Below, in pieces: positions 10,085 through 19,442 of a stretch of 64,000 nucleotides of DNA. Each line of letters opens with the position of its first letter. The stretch's first letter is position 1. The DNA lies in the NCBI RefSeq assembly GCF_002250505.1, contig NZ_NJGY01000001.1, positions 477,900-541,899 of the forward strand, read 5' to 3'. The position numbers and the translations under genes are program-made. The stretch is from Janthinobacterium sp. PC23-8. GTDB lineage: Bacteria > Pseudomonadota > Gammaproteobacteria > Burkholderiales > Burkholderiaceae_D. Under the pieces are notes generated by a model that did no database searches, had not been told where the DNA came from, and saw only the letters and a program-made list of their open reading frames with translations.

Positions 10085-10582
10085 ATGAAAAAAGCATTCA
10101 AAATAGCAACGCTTCTGGCCCCCCTGCTGCTGGCCGCCTGCGCCAGCTTTGGCGGGCCACCGCCGCAGCCGGGCGAATCGCGCGCCGCCATCGAAGCGCG
10201 GCTCGGTCCGCCCACCAATGTCTACCAGTTGCCGGAAGGCCCGGAACTCGAATACGCGCACGGCCCCTACGGCCAGGTCACCTGGATGGCCCGCTTCGGC
10301 CCCGACCAGCGTTTGGCGTCGTTCGAGCAGGTACTCGACACGCCGGGCTTTGCAAGGGTGAAGATCGGCGTATCGACGCGGCAAGACGTGCTGCATTTGC
10401 TGGGCCGGCCGACGGAAACGTCGTATTTGGCGCTGCCCAGACTGTACGTCTGGTCGTACCGCTACAAGGAGTCGGGGGTGTGGGATTCGATGATGCACGT
10501 GCATTTTGACGAGGCCGGCATCGTGCGCCAGATGATGAACGGACCGGACCCGGCGAAGGAAGAGCGGCGGTTTTTCTGGTGA
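10085..10582 (+). CDS. Lipoprotein with BamE/SmpA-like repeats
   Basis: The start MKKAFKIATL is followed by a lipobox (LLLAAC, Cys19), so the mature 147-residue protein should be an outer-membrane-directed lipoprotein. Two motifs of the BamE/OmlA fold are visible: SRAAIEARLGPPTNVYQL (about 33-50) and VSTRQDVLHLLGRPTETSY (about 97-115), each with the helix-turn G-x-P pattern. It is probably a tandem-domain relative rather than BamE itself, which is shorter. It is divergent from rpsO, separated by 182 bases, and convergent with pssA. Confidence 0.75.
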   Translation: MKKAFKIATLLAPLLLAACASFGGPPPQPGESRAAIEARLGPPTNVYQLPEGPELEYAHGPYGQVTWMARFGPDQRLASFEQVLDTPGFARVKIGVSTRQDVLHLLGRPTETSYLALPRLYVWSYRYKESGVWDSMMHVHFDEAGIVRQMMNGPDPAKEERRFFW

Positions 10583-10584
10583 CG

Positions 10585-10621
10585 GAAAAATAGCAGGGCC
10601 AGACCGGCAGATCTGGCCCTG
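10585..10621 (-). terminator. Terminator of pssA (between convergent genes)
   Basis: A perfect 10-bp stem (CAGGGCCAGA at 10594-10603 with TCTGGCCCTG at 10612-10621) has an 8-base loop. On the minus strand it is followed by CTATTTTT. It begins 7 bases past the pssA stop. Confidence 0.8.
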
Positions 10622-10627
10622 GCAACA

Positions 10628-11479
10628 TCAATGCTCGTGATCGGTCTGAATAATGCTGACCGGCTTGCCCTTGGCCATGCGCCAGAAAAACACGGCATAG
10701 CCCGACAAGCCATACGCGACAAAGATCGGGAACAGCACCTTTGGCGGATCGATCGAGATCAGCGCAAAGAACAATGCCAGCAGGAACACGACGATGAACG
10801 GCACCGACTTGCGGAAGTTCACATCCTTGAAACTGTAGAATGGCACATTGGTGACCATGGTCAGGCCGGCGAACAGGGCGATGGCCCACGAGACCCAGGC
10901 CAGCTGGTTGCCGGCAAACTGCAGATCGTTCATCATCAGGATAAAGCCGGCCACCATGGCCGCCGCCGCCGGGCTGGGCAAGCCCTGGAAGAAGCGTTTG
11001 TCGACCACCGCGATATTGGTGTTGAAGCGCGCCAGGCGCAGCGCGGCGCCGGCGCAATACACGAAGGCGGCCAGCCAGCCGAGCTTGCCCATGCCGCGCA
11101 GCGACCATTCATAGATCACCAGCGCCGGCGCGGCGCCGAAGGACACCATGTCGGACAGGCTGTCGTACTGGGCGCCAAATTCGCTCTGGGTATTGGTCAG
11201 GCGCGCGATGCGCCCGTCAAGGCCGTCGAGGATCATGGCGATAAAGATGGCCCAGGCCGCATGTTCGAACTTCTGGTTCATGGCCATGACGATGGCGTAG
11301 AAGCCGCAGAACAGCGCCGCCGTCGTGAAGGCATTGGGCAACAGGTAAATGCCGCGGCGGCGCAAGGTTTTCTTGCCTGCCGCATCGGCCGCCGGCAGCC
11401 GCACGAAGGTACTGAAGCGCGATGCCTTGGAGTTTGCCGGGTTGCCGTTCTTGCCTCGACGACGGGGAAAGTTTGCCAT
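10628..11479 (-). CDS. pssA: CDP-diacylglycerol-serine O-phosphatidyltransferase
   Basis: The enzyme makes phosphatidylserine, the precursor of phosphatidylethanolamine, at the inner membrane. The 283 residues carry the CDP-alcohol phosphotransferase signature DGLDGRIARLTNTQSEFG with the following DSLSDM, which supplies the metal-binding aspartates. Multiple membrane helices follow. The first 30 residues are a basic cytoplasmic extension (MANFPRRRGKNG). This is the small integral type II enzyme, not the E. coli-type phospholipase D-like one. Confidence 0.93.
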   Translation of the reverse strand: MANFPRRRGKNGNPANSKASRFSTFVRLPAADAAGKKTLRRRGIYLLPNAFTTAALFCGFYAIVMAMNQKFEHAAWAIFIAMILDGLDGRIARLTNTQSEFGAQYDSLSDMVSFGAAPALVIYEWSLRGMGKLGWLAAFVYCAGAALRLARFNTNIAVVDKRFFQGLPSPAAAAMVAGFILMMNDLQFAGNQLAWVSWAIALFAGLTMVTNVPFYSFKDVNFRKSVPFIVVFLLALFFALISIDPPKVLFPIFVAYGLSGYAVFFWRMAKGKPVSIIQTDHEH

Positions 11480-11608
11480 GTTAATCCATTTCTTGTGTGC
11501 TACAGGGTAATCGGAACCGAAAGGCGCACGCCTTGCCGTGCAGGTGCGCCGATATTGCCATTATAGAGGAGACAAGGTCAAAGAAAAGCCGTGTGGCCCC
11601 TGCGGCCT

Positions 11609-12361
11609 TCACCTGAACTTCACCTTGGCCACCAAGCGCAGGCTCAAGGTGGTTTCGCCTGGCTCGAAGTTCGGCTCTTCCACCTGAGCACCGTCATTTT
11701 TGAATAGGCGCATCGGCGCGGGAGGAGCAGGCGCAGCACCCCCCCGCGCATAATTGCCCGATCCCTCAAAATCGATGGTCTCGATCACCGCGTCATTGAC
11801 ATTGCGCCCCATGGCGCCGGCAATCGAGGCCACGCGCTGATTCAGGTTTTGATAGGCAGCCACGATGCGTTCATCGTCGAGCTTGCGCACGGTATCGGGC
11901 GCCAGGCCAAAGTTCAGCCGGTTCAGGGTCAGCATGGCTTGTGCCGCCGCCACCGTTTTCGGCAAGGCGGCCAGGTTGGTCGTTTTCACCTGCAGAGTCT
12001 GGCCCACACGCCAGCCGCTCGGCACCCTCGGCCTGGCCACGCTGCCCGCTGGCAAGGGCGCCACTTCCGGGTAGACAGCATAGGTGTAATAGCCCTGGGT
12101 TTTCAGCACGGCCTGCGGATCGGCCTTTTTCACGATGGCCACGCCCTGGTTCATCTTCTGGTTGACTCTTGACGCCGCGGCCGCCTTGTCCCGGTCCTGC
12201 TCCTCGATGGCCAGGGTGACGGTGACCTGGTCATTCACATGCACCACCTCGCCACTGGCGGGTACCACCACCTGCGTGCCGGCGGTGGGCAGCACTTGTG
12301 CCTGCACCGTGACGGCAACAGTGGCGGCGGCGGCGAACAGGATCGATTGCAGGATAGTCAT
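11609..12361 (-). CDS. SIMPL-domain (DUF541) periplasmic protein, copy 1
   Basis: The start at MTILQSILFAAAATVAV is preceded by AAAGGG at a suitable distance and gives a clean signal peptide. The remaining 230 residues are one SIMPL/DUF541 domain, with SGEVVHVNDQVTVTLAIEEQDRDK and IDFEGSGNYARG, plus the C-terminal GETTLSLRLVAKVKF. SIMPL proteins are periplasmic or surface proteins without an established biochemical activity; some relate to oxidative-stress resistance. It is a paralogue of the gene directly upstream, in tandem on the same strand. Confidence 0.82.
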   Translation of the reverse strand: MTILQSILFAAAATVAVTVQAQVLPTAGTQVVVPASGEVVHVNDQVTVTLAIEEQDRDKAAAASRVNQKMNQGVAIVKKADPQAVLKTQGYYTYAVYPEVAPLPAGSVARPRVPSGWRVGQTLQVKTTNLAALPKTVAAAQAMLTLNRLNFGLAPDTVRKLDDERIVAAYQNLNQRVASIAGAMGRNVNDAVIETIDFEGSGNYARGGAAPAPPAPMRLFKNDGAQVEEPNFEPGETTLSLRLVAKVKFR

Positions 12362-12392
12362 GAAAACCCTTTCAGTGGTGGCGGCAGAAGCG

Positions 12393-12422
12393 ACCATGGG
12401 GCTCAAAGCCCCATGGTTTTTT
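12393..12422 (+). terminator. Terminator-like hairpin pointing right, inside the leader of the first SIMPL gene
   Basis: A perfect 11-bp stem (ACCATGGGGCT, loop CAA, AGCCCCATGGT) is followed by six T on the plus strand, an ideal intrinsic terminator in that direction. However, both flanking genes are on the minus strand, where the hairpin is preceded by an A-run and sits 32 bases before the start codon. It may stop antisense transcription or act as a leader hairpin. Confidence 0.6.
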
Positions 12423-12478
12423 AGTAATTCATTCTAACGCGGAAATATTTACTTTGTCGCCTATCACCGCATCGCGAT

Positions 12479-13228
12479 TTACTTGAACTTGACCTTGCCC
12501 ACCAGGCGCATGTCGAGCGTGGTTTCGCCCGGCTCGAAGCTCGGTTCGGCCACCTGGCTATCTTCGGCCATCTTGGCGCTACGCATCATCATCGGCGCGG
12601 CGGCGGCACGGCTTTCGCCCGCGTAATTGCCGGAACCCTCGAAGTCCACCGTGTCGAGCACGGCGTCGGCCACATTGCGGCCCATGGCGCGCGCAATCGA
12701 AGCGATACGTTCGTTGAGGTTTTTATAGGTGGCGGCAATGCGCTGGTCGTCGAGCAAGCGGACGGTTTCCGGCTTCAGGCCAAAGTTCAGGCCGTTCAGT
12801 GTCAGCACGCCCTGGGCCGCCGAGACGGTCCTGGGCAGGCTGGCCAGGTTGGCGGTGGTCACTTCCAGGTACTGGCCGACGCGCCAGGCGGTCGGCACGC
12901 GCGGCTTGGCCACGGCGCCGGCCGGCAGCGGGCGGTCTTCCGGATACACCGGGTAGGTGTAATAGCCATACGATTTCAGCACCGCTGACGGATCGGCCTG
13001 CTTGATGATGGACACGCCCTTGTTCATCTTCTGGTTGACGCGCGAAGCGGCGGCGGCCTTGTCCTTGTCCTGCTCCTCGATGGCCAGCGTGGCGACCACC
13101 TGGTCATTGGCATGCCTGACCTCGCCAAAGGCGGGCACCACCACCAGGGTGCCGGTGGTCGGCAAGGTTTGCGCCTGGGCGGAAAGGGCAACGGTAGCTG
13201 CGGCGGCAACAAGTACGGATTTGATCAT
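12479..13228 (-). CDS. SIMPL-domain (DUF541) periplasmic protein, copy 2
   Basis: A 249-residue protein with signal peptide (MIKSVLVAAAATVALSAQAQ) and one SIMPL domain, closely similar along its whole length to the downstream copy. Shared stretches include ASRVNQKMN, VARP/VAKPRVP, LNFGL and DFEGSGNYA. The two arose by tandem duplication and have diverged mainly in the linker before the last 20 residues (here AAAPMMMRSAKMAEDSQ). A 7-bp hairpin (13257-13280) lies in its leader, echoing the hairpin before the other copy. Confidence 0.83.
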   Translation of the reverse strand: MIKSVLVAAAATVALSAQAQTLPTTGTLVVVPAFGEVRHANDQVVATLAIEEQDKDKAAAASRVNQKMNKGVSIIKQADPSAVLKSYGYYTYPVYPEDRPLPAGAVAKPRVPTAWRVGQYLEVTTANLASLPRTVSAAQGVLTLNGLNFGLKPETVRLLDDQRIAATYKNLNERIASIARAMGRNVADAVLDTVDFEGSGNYAGESRAAAAPMMMRSAKMAEDSQVAEPSFEPGETTLDMRLVGKVKFK

Positions 13229-13390
13229 GGATACGGCTCCTCGGTGGTGGGATGCAAGCAGGGTCTGGATAAGCCCTGCTGCTTATGAATAATACAAACT
13301 GACTTGATTCTAACGTCCAGGAATTTGCCGTGGCGCAAATTAACAAATCGTCACACTTTCTGCCCGATAATCACATCTGGACACAAGTGC

Positions 13391-13840
13391 TCAAGCCGCC
13401 GTCATCGAGGCATCGTTGGCCGCCTTGCGCGGCGAAAACCAGGCGCTCGATTCCGCACTGAACAGGAAGGCGCACATCACGGCAAACGCGAGCGCGCCAG
13501 GCAACACGCCAATCTTGACGGGCACCGTCGCCAGGCTGAGCGCGATGTCGATCACTCCCCACAGCAGATAGACAGTGCGCGCGCCGCGATGCCGTTGCAG
13601 CATGGCCAAGGCAGCCACCAGCGTCAGGCCAAGGCCGCCAAGCACGATCGCATATTGCACCTCGACGGGAATCGCGCTGCGCGCCATCCAGGCCAGCATG
13701 ACGGGATCGTTACGGCCCAGCCAGGCCGACACCAGCGACGCCAGTGAGCCGACGATCAGAAACCAGCAACTGATGGCAACCGATACTGGACGCTTGTTCG
13801 AGTTCAAATTTGCAACGAAAACTTTTGAAAAAACAAGCAT
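13391..13840 (-). CDS. Small integral membrane protein of unknown function
   Basis: About 149 residues from MLVFSKVF, with four predicted membrane helices at roughly 18-41, 62-82, 88-108 and 110-130, and a polar C-terminus (SPRKAANDASMTAA). I recognise no family. An upstream ATG at 13906 would add 22 residues without a clear hydrophobic start, so the shorter form is preferred, although no strong ribosome binding site was found for either. It lies downstream of ilvC on the same strand, beyond the ilvC terminator. Confidence 0.6.
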   Translation of the reverse strand: MLVFSKVFVANLNSNKRPVSVAISCWFLIVGSLASLVSAWLGRNDPVMLAWMARSAIPVEVQYAIVLGGLGLTLVAALAMLQRHRGARTVYLLWGVIDIALSLATVPVKIGVLPGALAFAVMCAFLFSAESSAWFSPRKAANDASMTAA

Positions 13841-13907
13841 GGCGCAACCGGTATTTTTGAATGGCACTGATTGTAGCGGATGCCCCATATACGGGGCCGT
13901 ACGCACG

Positions 13908-13934
13908 AAAAAAAAGCCGGCTGGCGCCGGCTTT
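13908..13934 (-). terminator. Terminator of the ilvBNC operon
   Basis: A 9-bp perfect stem (AAAGCCGGC, loop TGGC, GCCGGCTTT) is followed by eight T on the minus strand. It is 18 bases past the ilvC stop codon. Confidence 0.9.
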
Positions 13935-13951
13935 GCTGTGCAACAGACTGC

Positions 13952-14986
<1,035 letters not shown>

Positions 14987-15036
14987 TTAACTGCGTTGTA
15001 TGGGGGTGCGGCCGGGGCCGCGTGCTGCAATCTTTT

Positions 15037-15528
15037 TTATACTTTGAGGATGCGTTCGCCGCGGCCGATGCCCGAGCCGCCCGTGCGGACGGTTTCCAGG
15101 ATCGAGGCGCGGTCGATCGAATCGATGAACGCGTCGAGCTTGACCTTGTTGCCCGTCAGCTCGATCGTGTACGTTTTCTCGGTCACGTCGATGATGCGGC
15201 CACGGAAGATGTCGGCGGTGCGCTTCATTTCCTCGCGCTCCTTGCCCACCGCTCTTACCTTGATCAGCATCAGCTCGCGTTCGATATGCTGGCCTTCGGT
15301 CAGGTCCACCACCTTCACCACCTCGATCAGGCGGTTCAGGTGCTTGGTGATCTGCTCGATGATGTCGTCCGAGCCGCTGGTGACGATGGTCATGCGCGAC
15401 AGCGTCGCGTCTTCGGTCGGCGCCACGGTCAGCGTCTCGATGTTGTAGCCACGGGCCGAGAACAGGCCCACCACGCGCGACAGGGCGCCCGCTTCGTTTT
15501 CCAGCAAGACAGAAATAATATGGCGCAT
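15037..15528 (-). CDS. ilvN: Acetolactate synthase small (regulatory) subunit
   Basis: This is the regulatory subunit that confers valine feedback inhibition on acetolactate synthase (family IlvH/IlvN). The start is placed at MRHIISVLLENEAGALSRV, which begins the N-terminal ACT domain (about 4-78). A second, C-terminal ACT-like domain follows. The 163 residues match the IlvH type. The start lies 3 bases after the ilvB stop, so expression is coupled to the catalytic subunit. Confidence 0.97.
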   Translation of the reverse strand: MRHIISVLLENEAGALSRVVGLFSARGYNIETLTVAPTEDATLSRMTIVTSGSDDIIEQITKHLNRLIEVVKVVDLTEGQHIERELMLIKVRAVGKEREEMKRTADIFRGRIIDVTEKTYTIELTGNKVKLDAFIDSIDRASILETVRTGGSGIGRGERILKV

Positions 15529-15530
15529 GG

Positions 15531-17282
15531 TTACAGGTCCTCCGAGCCGAGCATCATTTCGGACAAGCCTTTGCCGGCTTTCACCATCGGCCACACGTTT
15601 TCGGACTGGTCGGTAATAAAGTTCATGAACACCAGCCTGTCTTTCATGGCGAACGCCTCTTTCAGGGCGCCGTCGACGTCGCCCGGTTTTTCAATTTTCA
15701 TGCCGACGTGGCCATAGGCCTCGGCCAGCTTTTCAAAGTCGGGCAGCGAATCCATGTAGGACTCGGAATAGCGCGAGCCGTAATCGATTTCCTGCCACTG
15801 GCGCACCATGCCGAGGAATCGATTGTTGAGCATGATGATCTTCGGCGTCAGGTGATACTGCTTGCATGTGGCCAGTTCCTGGATGCACATCTGGATCGAG
15901 CCTTCGCCGGTGATGCAGGCAACGGTGGCGTCCGGATTGGCCATCTGCACGCCCATGGCATACGGCAAGCCGACGCCCATGGTGCCCAGGCCGCCGGAAT
16001 TGATCCAGCGGCGCGGCTTGTCGAAGCGGTAGTATTGCGCGGCCCACATCTGATGCTGGCCCACGTCGGAGGTGATGAAGGCGTCGCCCTTGGTGATCTG
16101 GAACACTTTTTCCACCACCGATTGCGGCTTGATCACCAGGTCCGACGTCGGATACTTCAGGCATTCGCGGCCGCGCCATTCGGCGATCTGCTTCCACCAG
16201 TTCGACAGCGCATTGACGTTCGGCTTGGCTTCGGCCGCGTCGAGTTGCGCCAGGAATTCGATCAGCACGTCCTTGACGTTGCCGACGATGGGGATATCGA
16301 CTTTCACGCGCTTGGAGATCGACGAGGGGTCGATGTCGATGTGAATGATCTTGCGCGGATGCGAGGCGAAGTGTTTCGGGTTGCCGATCACGCGGTCATC
16401 GAAACGCGCGCCGATGGCGATCAGGACGTCGCAGTTCTGCATCGCCATGTTCGCTTCGTAGGTGCCGTGCATGCCGGGCATGCCGACAAACTGCTCGCTC
16501 GAGGCGCGGTAGCCGCCCAGCCCCATCAGGGTGTTGGTACACGGAAAACCGAGGCGGTCGACCAGCTTGTTCAGCTCGGGCGCCGCATGCGCCAGGATCA
16601 CGCCGCCGCCCGTGTAGATCATCGGACGTTCGGCTTGCAGCAGCAGCTGCACGGCCTTGCGGATCTGGCCCGAATGGCCCTTGTCGACCGGACGGTAGGA
16701 GCGCATCTCGACTTCCTTCGGATAGTCGAAATGGCATTTGTGCATGCTGATATCCTTCGGGATATCGACCAGCACGGGGCCGGGACGACCGGTGCGGGCG
16801 ATAAAGAAGGCTTTCTTGATCGTTGCAGCCAGATCCTTGACGTCCTTGACGAGGAAATTGTGCTTGACGACCGGGCGGGTGATGCCCACGGTGTCGCATT
16901 CCTGGAACGCATCCTGGCCGATCGCATGGCTCGGCACCTGGCCGGAAATGACGACCATCGGGATGGAATCCATGTAAGCGGTCGACAGACCGGTCACGGC
17001 ATTGGTCACTCCGGGGCCGGACGTGACAATGGCCACACCGACTTTATTGGAGCTGCGCGAATAGGCGTCGGCGGCGTGCACGGCGGCCTGCTCATGGCGA
17101 ACCAGGATATGCTGGAATTTGTTTTGCTGGAAAATGGCGTCGTAGATATACAGTACGGCTCCGCCCGGGTAACCAAAGACGTGCTCGACGCCTTCTTCAG
17201 CCAGACAGCGCACGACGATTTCCGCGCCGGTAATGGGACCGATGGCCGGTCCCGAGGCAGATCCTCTTGCTTCGGTATTCAT
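15531..17282 (-). CDS. ilvB: Acetolactate synthase large (catalytic) subunit
   Basis: A thiamine-diphosphate enzyme that makes acetolactate or acetohydroxybutyrate from pyruvate. The 583 residues contain the N-terminal Pyr domain (GAEIVVRCLAEEGVEHVFGYPGG region with the catalytic Glu in RHEQAAVHAADAY), a central FAD-binding domain and the C-terminal PP domain (TSDVGQHQMWAAQYY; GEGSIQM followed by LNNRFLGMVRQWQ). The start is preceded on the minus strand by AAGGA. It is the first gene of the operon, and the space upstream up to the divergent sigma-factor gene is about 490 bases. Confidence 0.98.
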   Translation of the reverse strand: MNTEARGSASGPAIGPITGAEIVVRCLAEEGVEHVFGYPGGAVLYIYDAIFQQNKFQHILVRHEQAAVHAADAYSRSSNKVGVAIVTSGPGVTNAVTGLSTAYMDSIPMVVISGQVPSHAIGQDAFQECDTVGITRPVVKHNFLVKDVKDLAATIKKAFFIARTGRPGPVLVDIPKDISMHKCHFDYPKEVEMRSYRPVDKGHSGQIRKAVQLLLQAERPMIYTGGGVILAHAAPELNKLVDRLGFPCTNTLMGLGGYRASSEQFVGMPGMHGTYEANMAMQNCDVLIAIGARFDDRVIGNPKHFASHPRKIIHIDIDPSSISKRVKVDIPIVGNVKDVLIEFLAQLDAAEAKPNVNALSNWWKQIAEWRGRECLKYPTSDLVIKPQSVVEKVFQITKGDAFITSDVGQHQMWAAQYYRFDKPRRWINSGGLGTMGVGLPYAMGVQMANPDATVACITGEGSIQMCIQELATCKQYHLTPKIIMLNNRFLGMVRQWQEIDYGSRYSESYMDSLPDFEKLAEAYGHVGMKIEKPGDVDGALKEAFAMKDRLVFMNFITDQSENVWPMVKAGKGLSEMMLGSEDL

Positions 17283-17776
17283 GAAACATTCCTTTCAAGG
17301 TCCATTGGAGATTGATCGGATGTTCTTTCCTGACGAGGTACGCCTGACGCTACAGTGCTCCTGCTTCCCTTTTCATGCGGTCACGATATTTCTTCGGGCA
17401 CCCATAGATACCTTGCAAAACAACGCTGGACGCAACTCGTTTGGCCGGAGTTTCTGTGGCGACTGTACGAACCGCTCGCGCTTGTGGCGCGGGTTAGAAC
17501 AAACTGCCTGCAAATGAAAGCGCGTCTTGTCGCTGCTGGCGTTGTGTGCCAGTTGCAACTTGACCATAGAGCTTTGGGGTGTTCAAAGCGTCCCATACGT
17601 TATCGCGTCGCACCATGATGGTCAAGGAAAATGTCTGTCTAAATACCTTTTTGCGCGGCCCGGGTGCAAAAATCATGCGGAAATGCACATTTTTTGCTAG
17701 CATGCGCTCAGTTTGCACAAAGCAGGCCACCTCCCCGCCCACAGTCCACGCAGCCCCCCGGCTCGCTCCCTACCGC
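17283..17776. other. Long intergenic region between divergent ilvB and sigma-factor genes
   Basis: 494 bases with no convincing gene. On the minus strand a possible promoter for ilvBNC is TTGACC (17620-17625), a 17-base spacer and TAACGT (17597-17602), which would leave a leader of about 300 bases. I saw no leader peptide rich in Leu, Val or Ile codons, so classical attenuation is not supported. The right-hand half is lower in GC and probably holds the sigma-factor promoter, which I could not define. Confidence 0.45.
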
Positions 17777-18346
17777 ATGGCAACAGACAAAGAACTATCC
17801 GATTTTCTCGAACATGTGGAGCGGCGCGCCTTCAAGCAGGCCGCCTACGCCGTACGCAAGGATGAATCCGCGCTCGACATCGTGCAGGACGCGATGATCA
17901 AGCTGGCCGAAAAATATGGCGACAAGCCGGCCGCCGAACTGCCGATGCTGTTCCAGCGCATCCTGCAAACGACCATCCTCGATTATTTCCGCCGTGAAAA
18001 GGTGCGCAACACCTGGGTCAGCCTGTTTTCGGGCATGAAACCATCGGGCGACGAGCATGAAGACTTTGATATACTGGAAACGTATGCGGCGGAACAAGGT
18101 TCGAGCGCCGCAGAATCGTCGGCCGACCAGGTCGAGCGCGCGCAAATGCTTGATTTGATTGATGAAGAGGTACAAAAGCTGCCCGCGCGTCAACGCGAAG
18201 CCTTCCTCATGCGTTATTGGCAGGATATGGACGTGGCTGAAACAGCGCTGGCGATGGGTTGCTCCGAAGGCAGCGTGAAAACACATTGCTCAAGGGCTAC
18301 GCACGCGCTCGCCGAATCGCTGAAAGCCAAGGGAATACAACTATGA
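17777..18346 (+). CDS. ECF-type sigma-70 family RNA polymerase sigma factor
   Basis: 189 residues with region 2 (about 15-80; IVQDAMIKLAEKYG and LFQRILQTTILDYFRREKV) and region 4 (about 125-185; LPARQREAFLMRYWQDMDVAETALAMGCSEGSVKTH). A linker of about 40 acidic residues separates them. The start at MATDKELSDF begins just before region 2. No Shine-Dalgarno sequence precedes it, and longer in-frame starts exist at 17702 and earlier, so the true N-terminus is uncertain. It overlaps the next gene by ATGA and heads a four-gene operon. Confidence 0.87.
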   Translation: MATDKELSDFLEHVERRAFKQAAYAVRKDESALDIVQDAMIKLAEKYGDKPAAELPMLFQRILQTTILDYFRREKVRNTWVSLFSGMKPSGDEHEDFDILETYAAEQGSSAAESSADQVERAQMLDLIDEEVQKLPARQREAFLMRYWQDMDVAETALAMGCSEGSVKTHCSRATHALAESLKAKGIQL

Positions 18347-18747
18347 ATACCGACGACATCAATTTCGCCTACAAAGTGCGCCACGCGCTCAACGAAAAGC
18401 TCGACGACCTGCCCGCCTCGACCACCGACCGCCTGGCCGCCGCGCGCAAGGCGGCCATGGCGCGCAAGAAGGCCGACGCACCTGCGCGCGTCGCTGCGCG
18501 CCAGAACGTACTTGCCGGTATCGCCACCCATCTGTTGGCAGAGCCATTGTCGTGGCTGGGCCGCATGAGCGTGGTCATTCCGCTGCTGGTGCTGGTCCTG
18601 GGCGGCGTCGGCATCTACCAGTTCGAGCAGGAACAGCAGATTGCCGAACTGGCCGAACTCGACGCGGCCGTGCTGTCGGACGAATTGCCGCTGTCGGCCT
18701 ATATGGACCATGGCTTCAATGCCTACCTGACGAAACGCGAGCAATAA
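18343..18747 (+). CDS. DUF3619 membrane protein, candidate anti-sigma factor
   Basis: 134 residues starting MNTDDINFAYKVRHALNEKL. The N-terminal 75 or so residues are charged and cytoplasmic-looking. One membrane helix lies at about 82-102 (MSVVIPLLVLVLGGVGIYQF), and a short segment with acidic runs follows (QIAELAELDAAVLSDELPL). The start codon overlaps the sigma-factor stop (ATGA), so the two are translationally coupled. A single-pass protein coupled in this way is the usual layout of an anti-sigma factor. This is inference from context; DUF3619 itself has no proven function. Confidence 0.75.
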   Translation: MNTDDINFAYKVRHALNEKLDDLPASTTDRLAAARKAAMARKKADAPARVAARQNVLAGIATHLLAEPLSWLGRMSVVIPLLVLVLGGVGIYQFEQEQQIAELAELDAAVLSDELPLSAYMDHGFNAYLTKREQ

Positions 18748-19442
18748 TGGCCGACGCCACCGCAAGCAAGGCACGCAAAAGCTGGATCATGGGCGGCGCA
18801 GGCTTGGGCGTTTGCGTGCTGGCGGGCGCATCCTGGGTGTACGTCCACCAGGACGCGCTGCCCGCCGCGCCTGCCGTCACGGCCGCGCCCGCCGCAAAAC
18901 CGCTCGCAACGCCTGCGGCGCCGGTGAAAAATGCCGGCAAGTCGCAATGGGACAATCTGTCGCTTGCGCAACAGGCGGCCTTGCAGCCGCTGGCCGGCGA
19001 ATGGAACAAGCTCGGACCGGCGCGCAAGCAGAAGTGGCTCGATATCGCGAATCGCTTTGCCTCGATGACACCGGACGAGCAGGCGCGCCTGCACGAACGC
19101 ATGCGCGACTGGATCAAGCTCACGCCAGAACAGCGGCGCACGGTGCGCGAAAATTATGCGCGCGCCAAGAAGATTGATCCAAGTCAGAAGTCGGCACAGT
19201 GGGAGCAATACCAGCAATTACCGGAAGAGCAAAAGAAAAAACTGGCGGCCGAAGCCTTGCCGAACAAGATCACTGTCATCAAGCCGGACATCCGCCCGCC
19301 CGCCGTCATGACCGTGCCGGTTATACCCACGCCGGTTGTACCCGCGCCGGTCGTACCCGCGCCGGCCCCGGCCGCCCCGGCGCCCCTGGAGCCGGCGACG
19401 CCGCCCGCCACACCCAGCCCTTTGCCCGACTATGCCAGATAA
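18747..19442 (+). CDS. DUF3106 protein, membrane-anchored with LTPEQR-type repeats
   Basis: 231 residues. A membrane anchor or uncleaved signal (about 14-35) and an Ala/Pro linker lead into a helical DUF3106 region (about 70-175). Its motifs recur: LGPARKQKWLDIANRFASMT, LTPEQRRTVRENYARAKK and LPEEQKKKLAAEA. The LTPEQ-type motif recalls Spy/CnrX-like periplasmic proteins, although no metal-ligand pattern is seen. The C-terminus is a proline-rich tail of PVVPAP-like repeats. Its start overlaps the previous stop (TAATG). Confidence 0.8.
   Translation: MADATASKARKSWIMGGAGLGVCVLAGASWVYVHQDALPAAPAVTAAPAAKPLATPAAPVKNAGKSQWDNLSLAQQAALQPLAGEWNKLGPARKQKWLDIANRFASMTPDEQARLHERMRDWIKLTPEQRRTVRENYARAKKIDPSQKSAQWEQYQQLPEEQKKKLAAEALPNKITVIKPDIRPPAVMTVPVIPTPVVPAPVVPAPAPAAPAPLEPATPPATPSPLPDYAR

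Noticed and set aside
17373..17567. A 64-codon minus-strand frame upstream of ilvB as a leader peptide
   Set aside because: It has no run of Leu, Val or Ile codons and no ribosome binding site.
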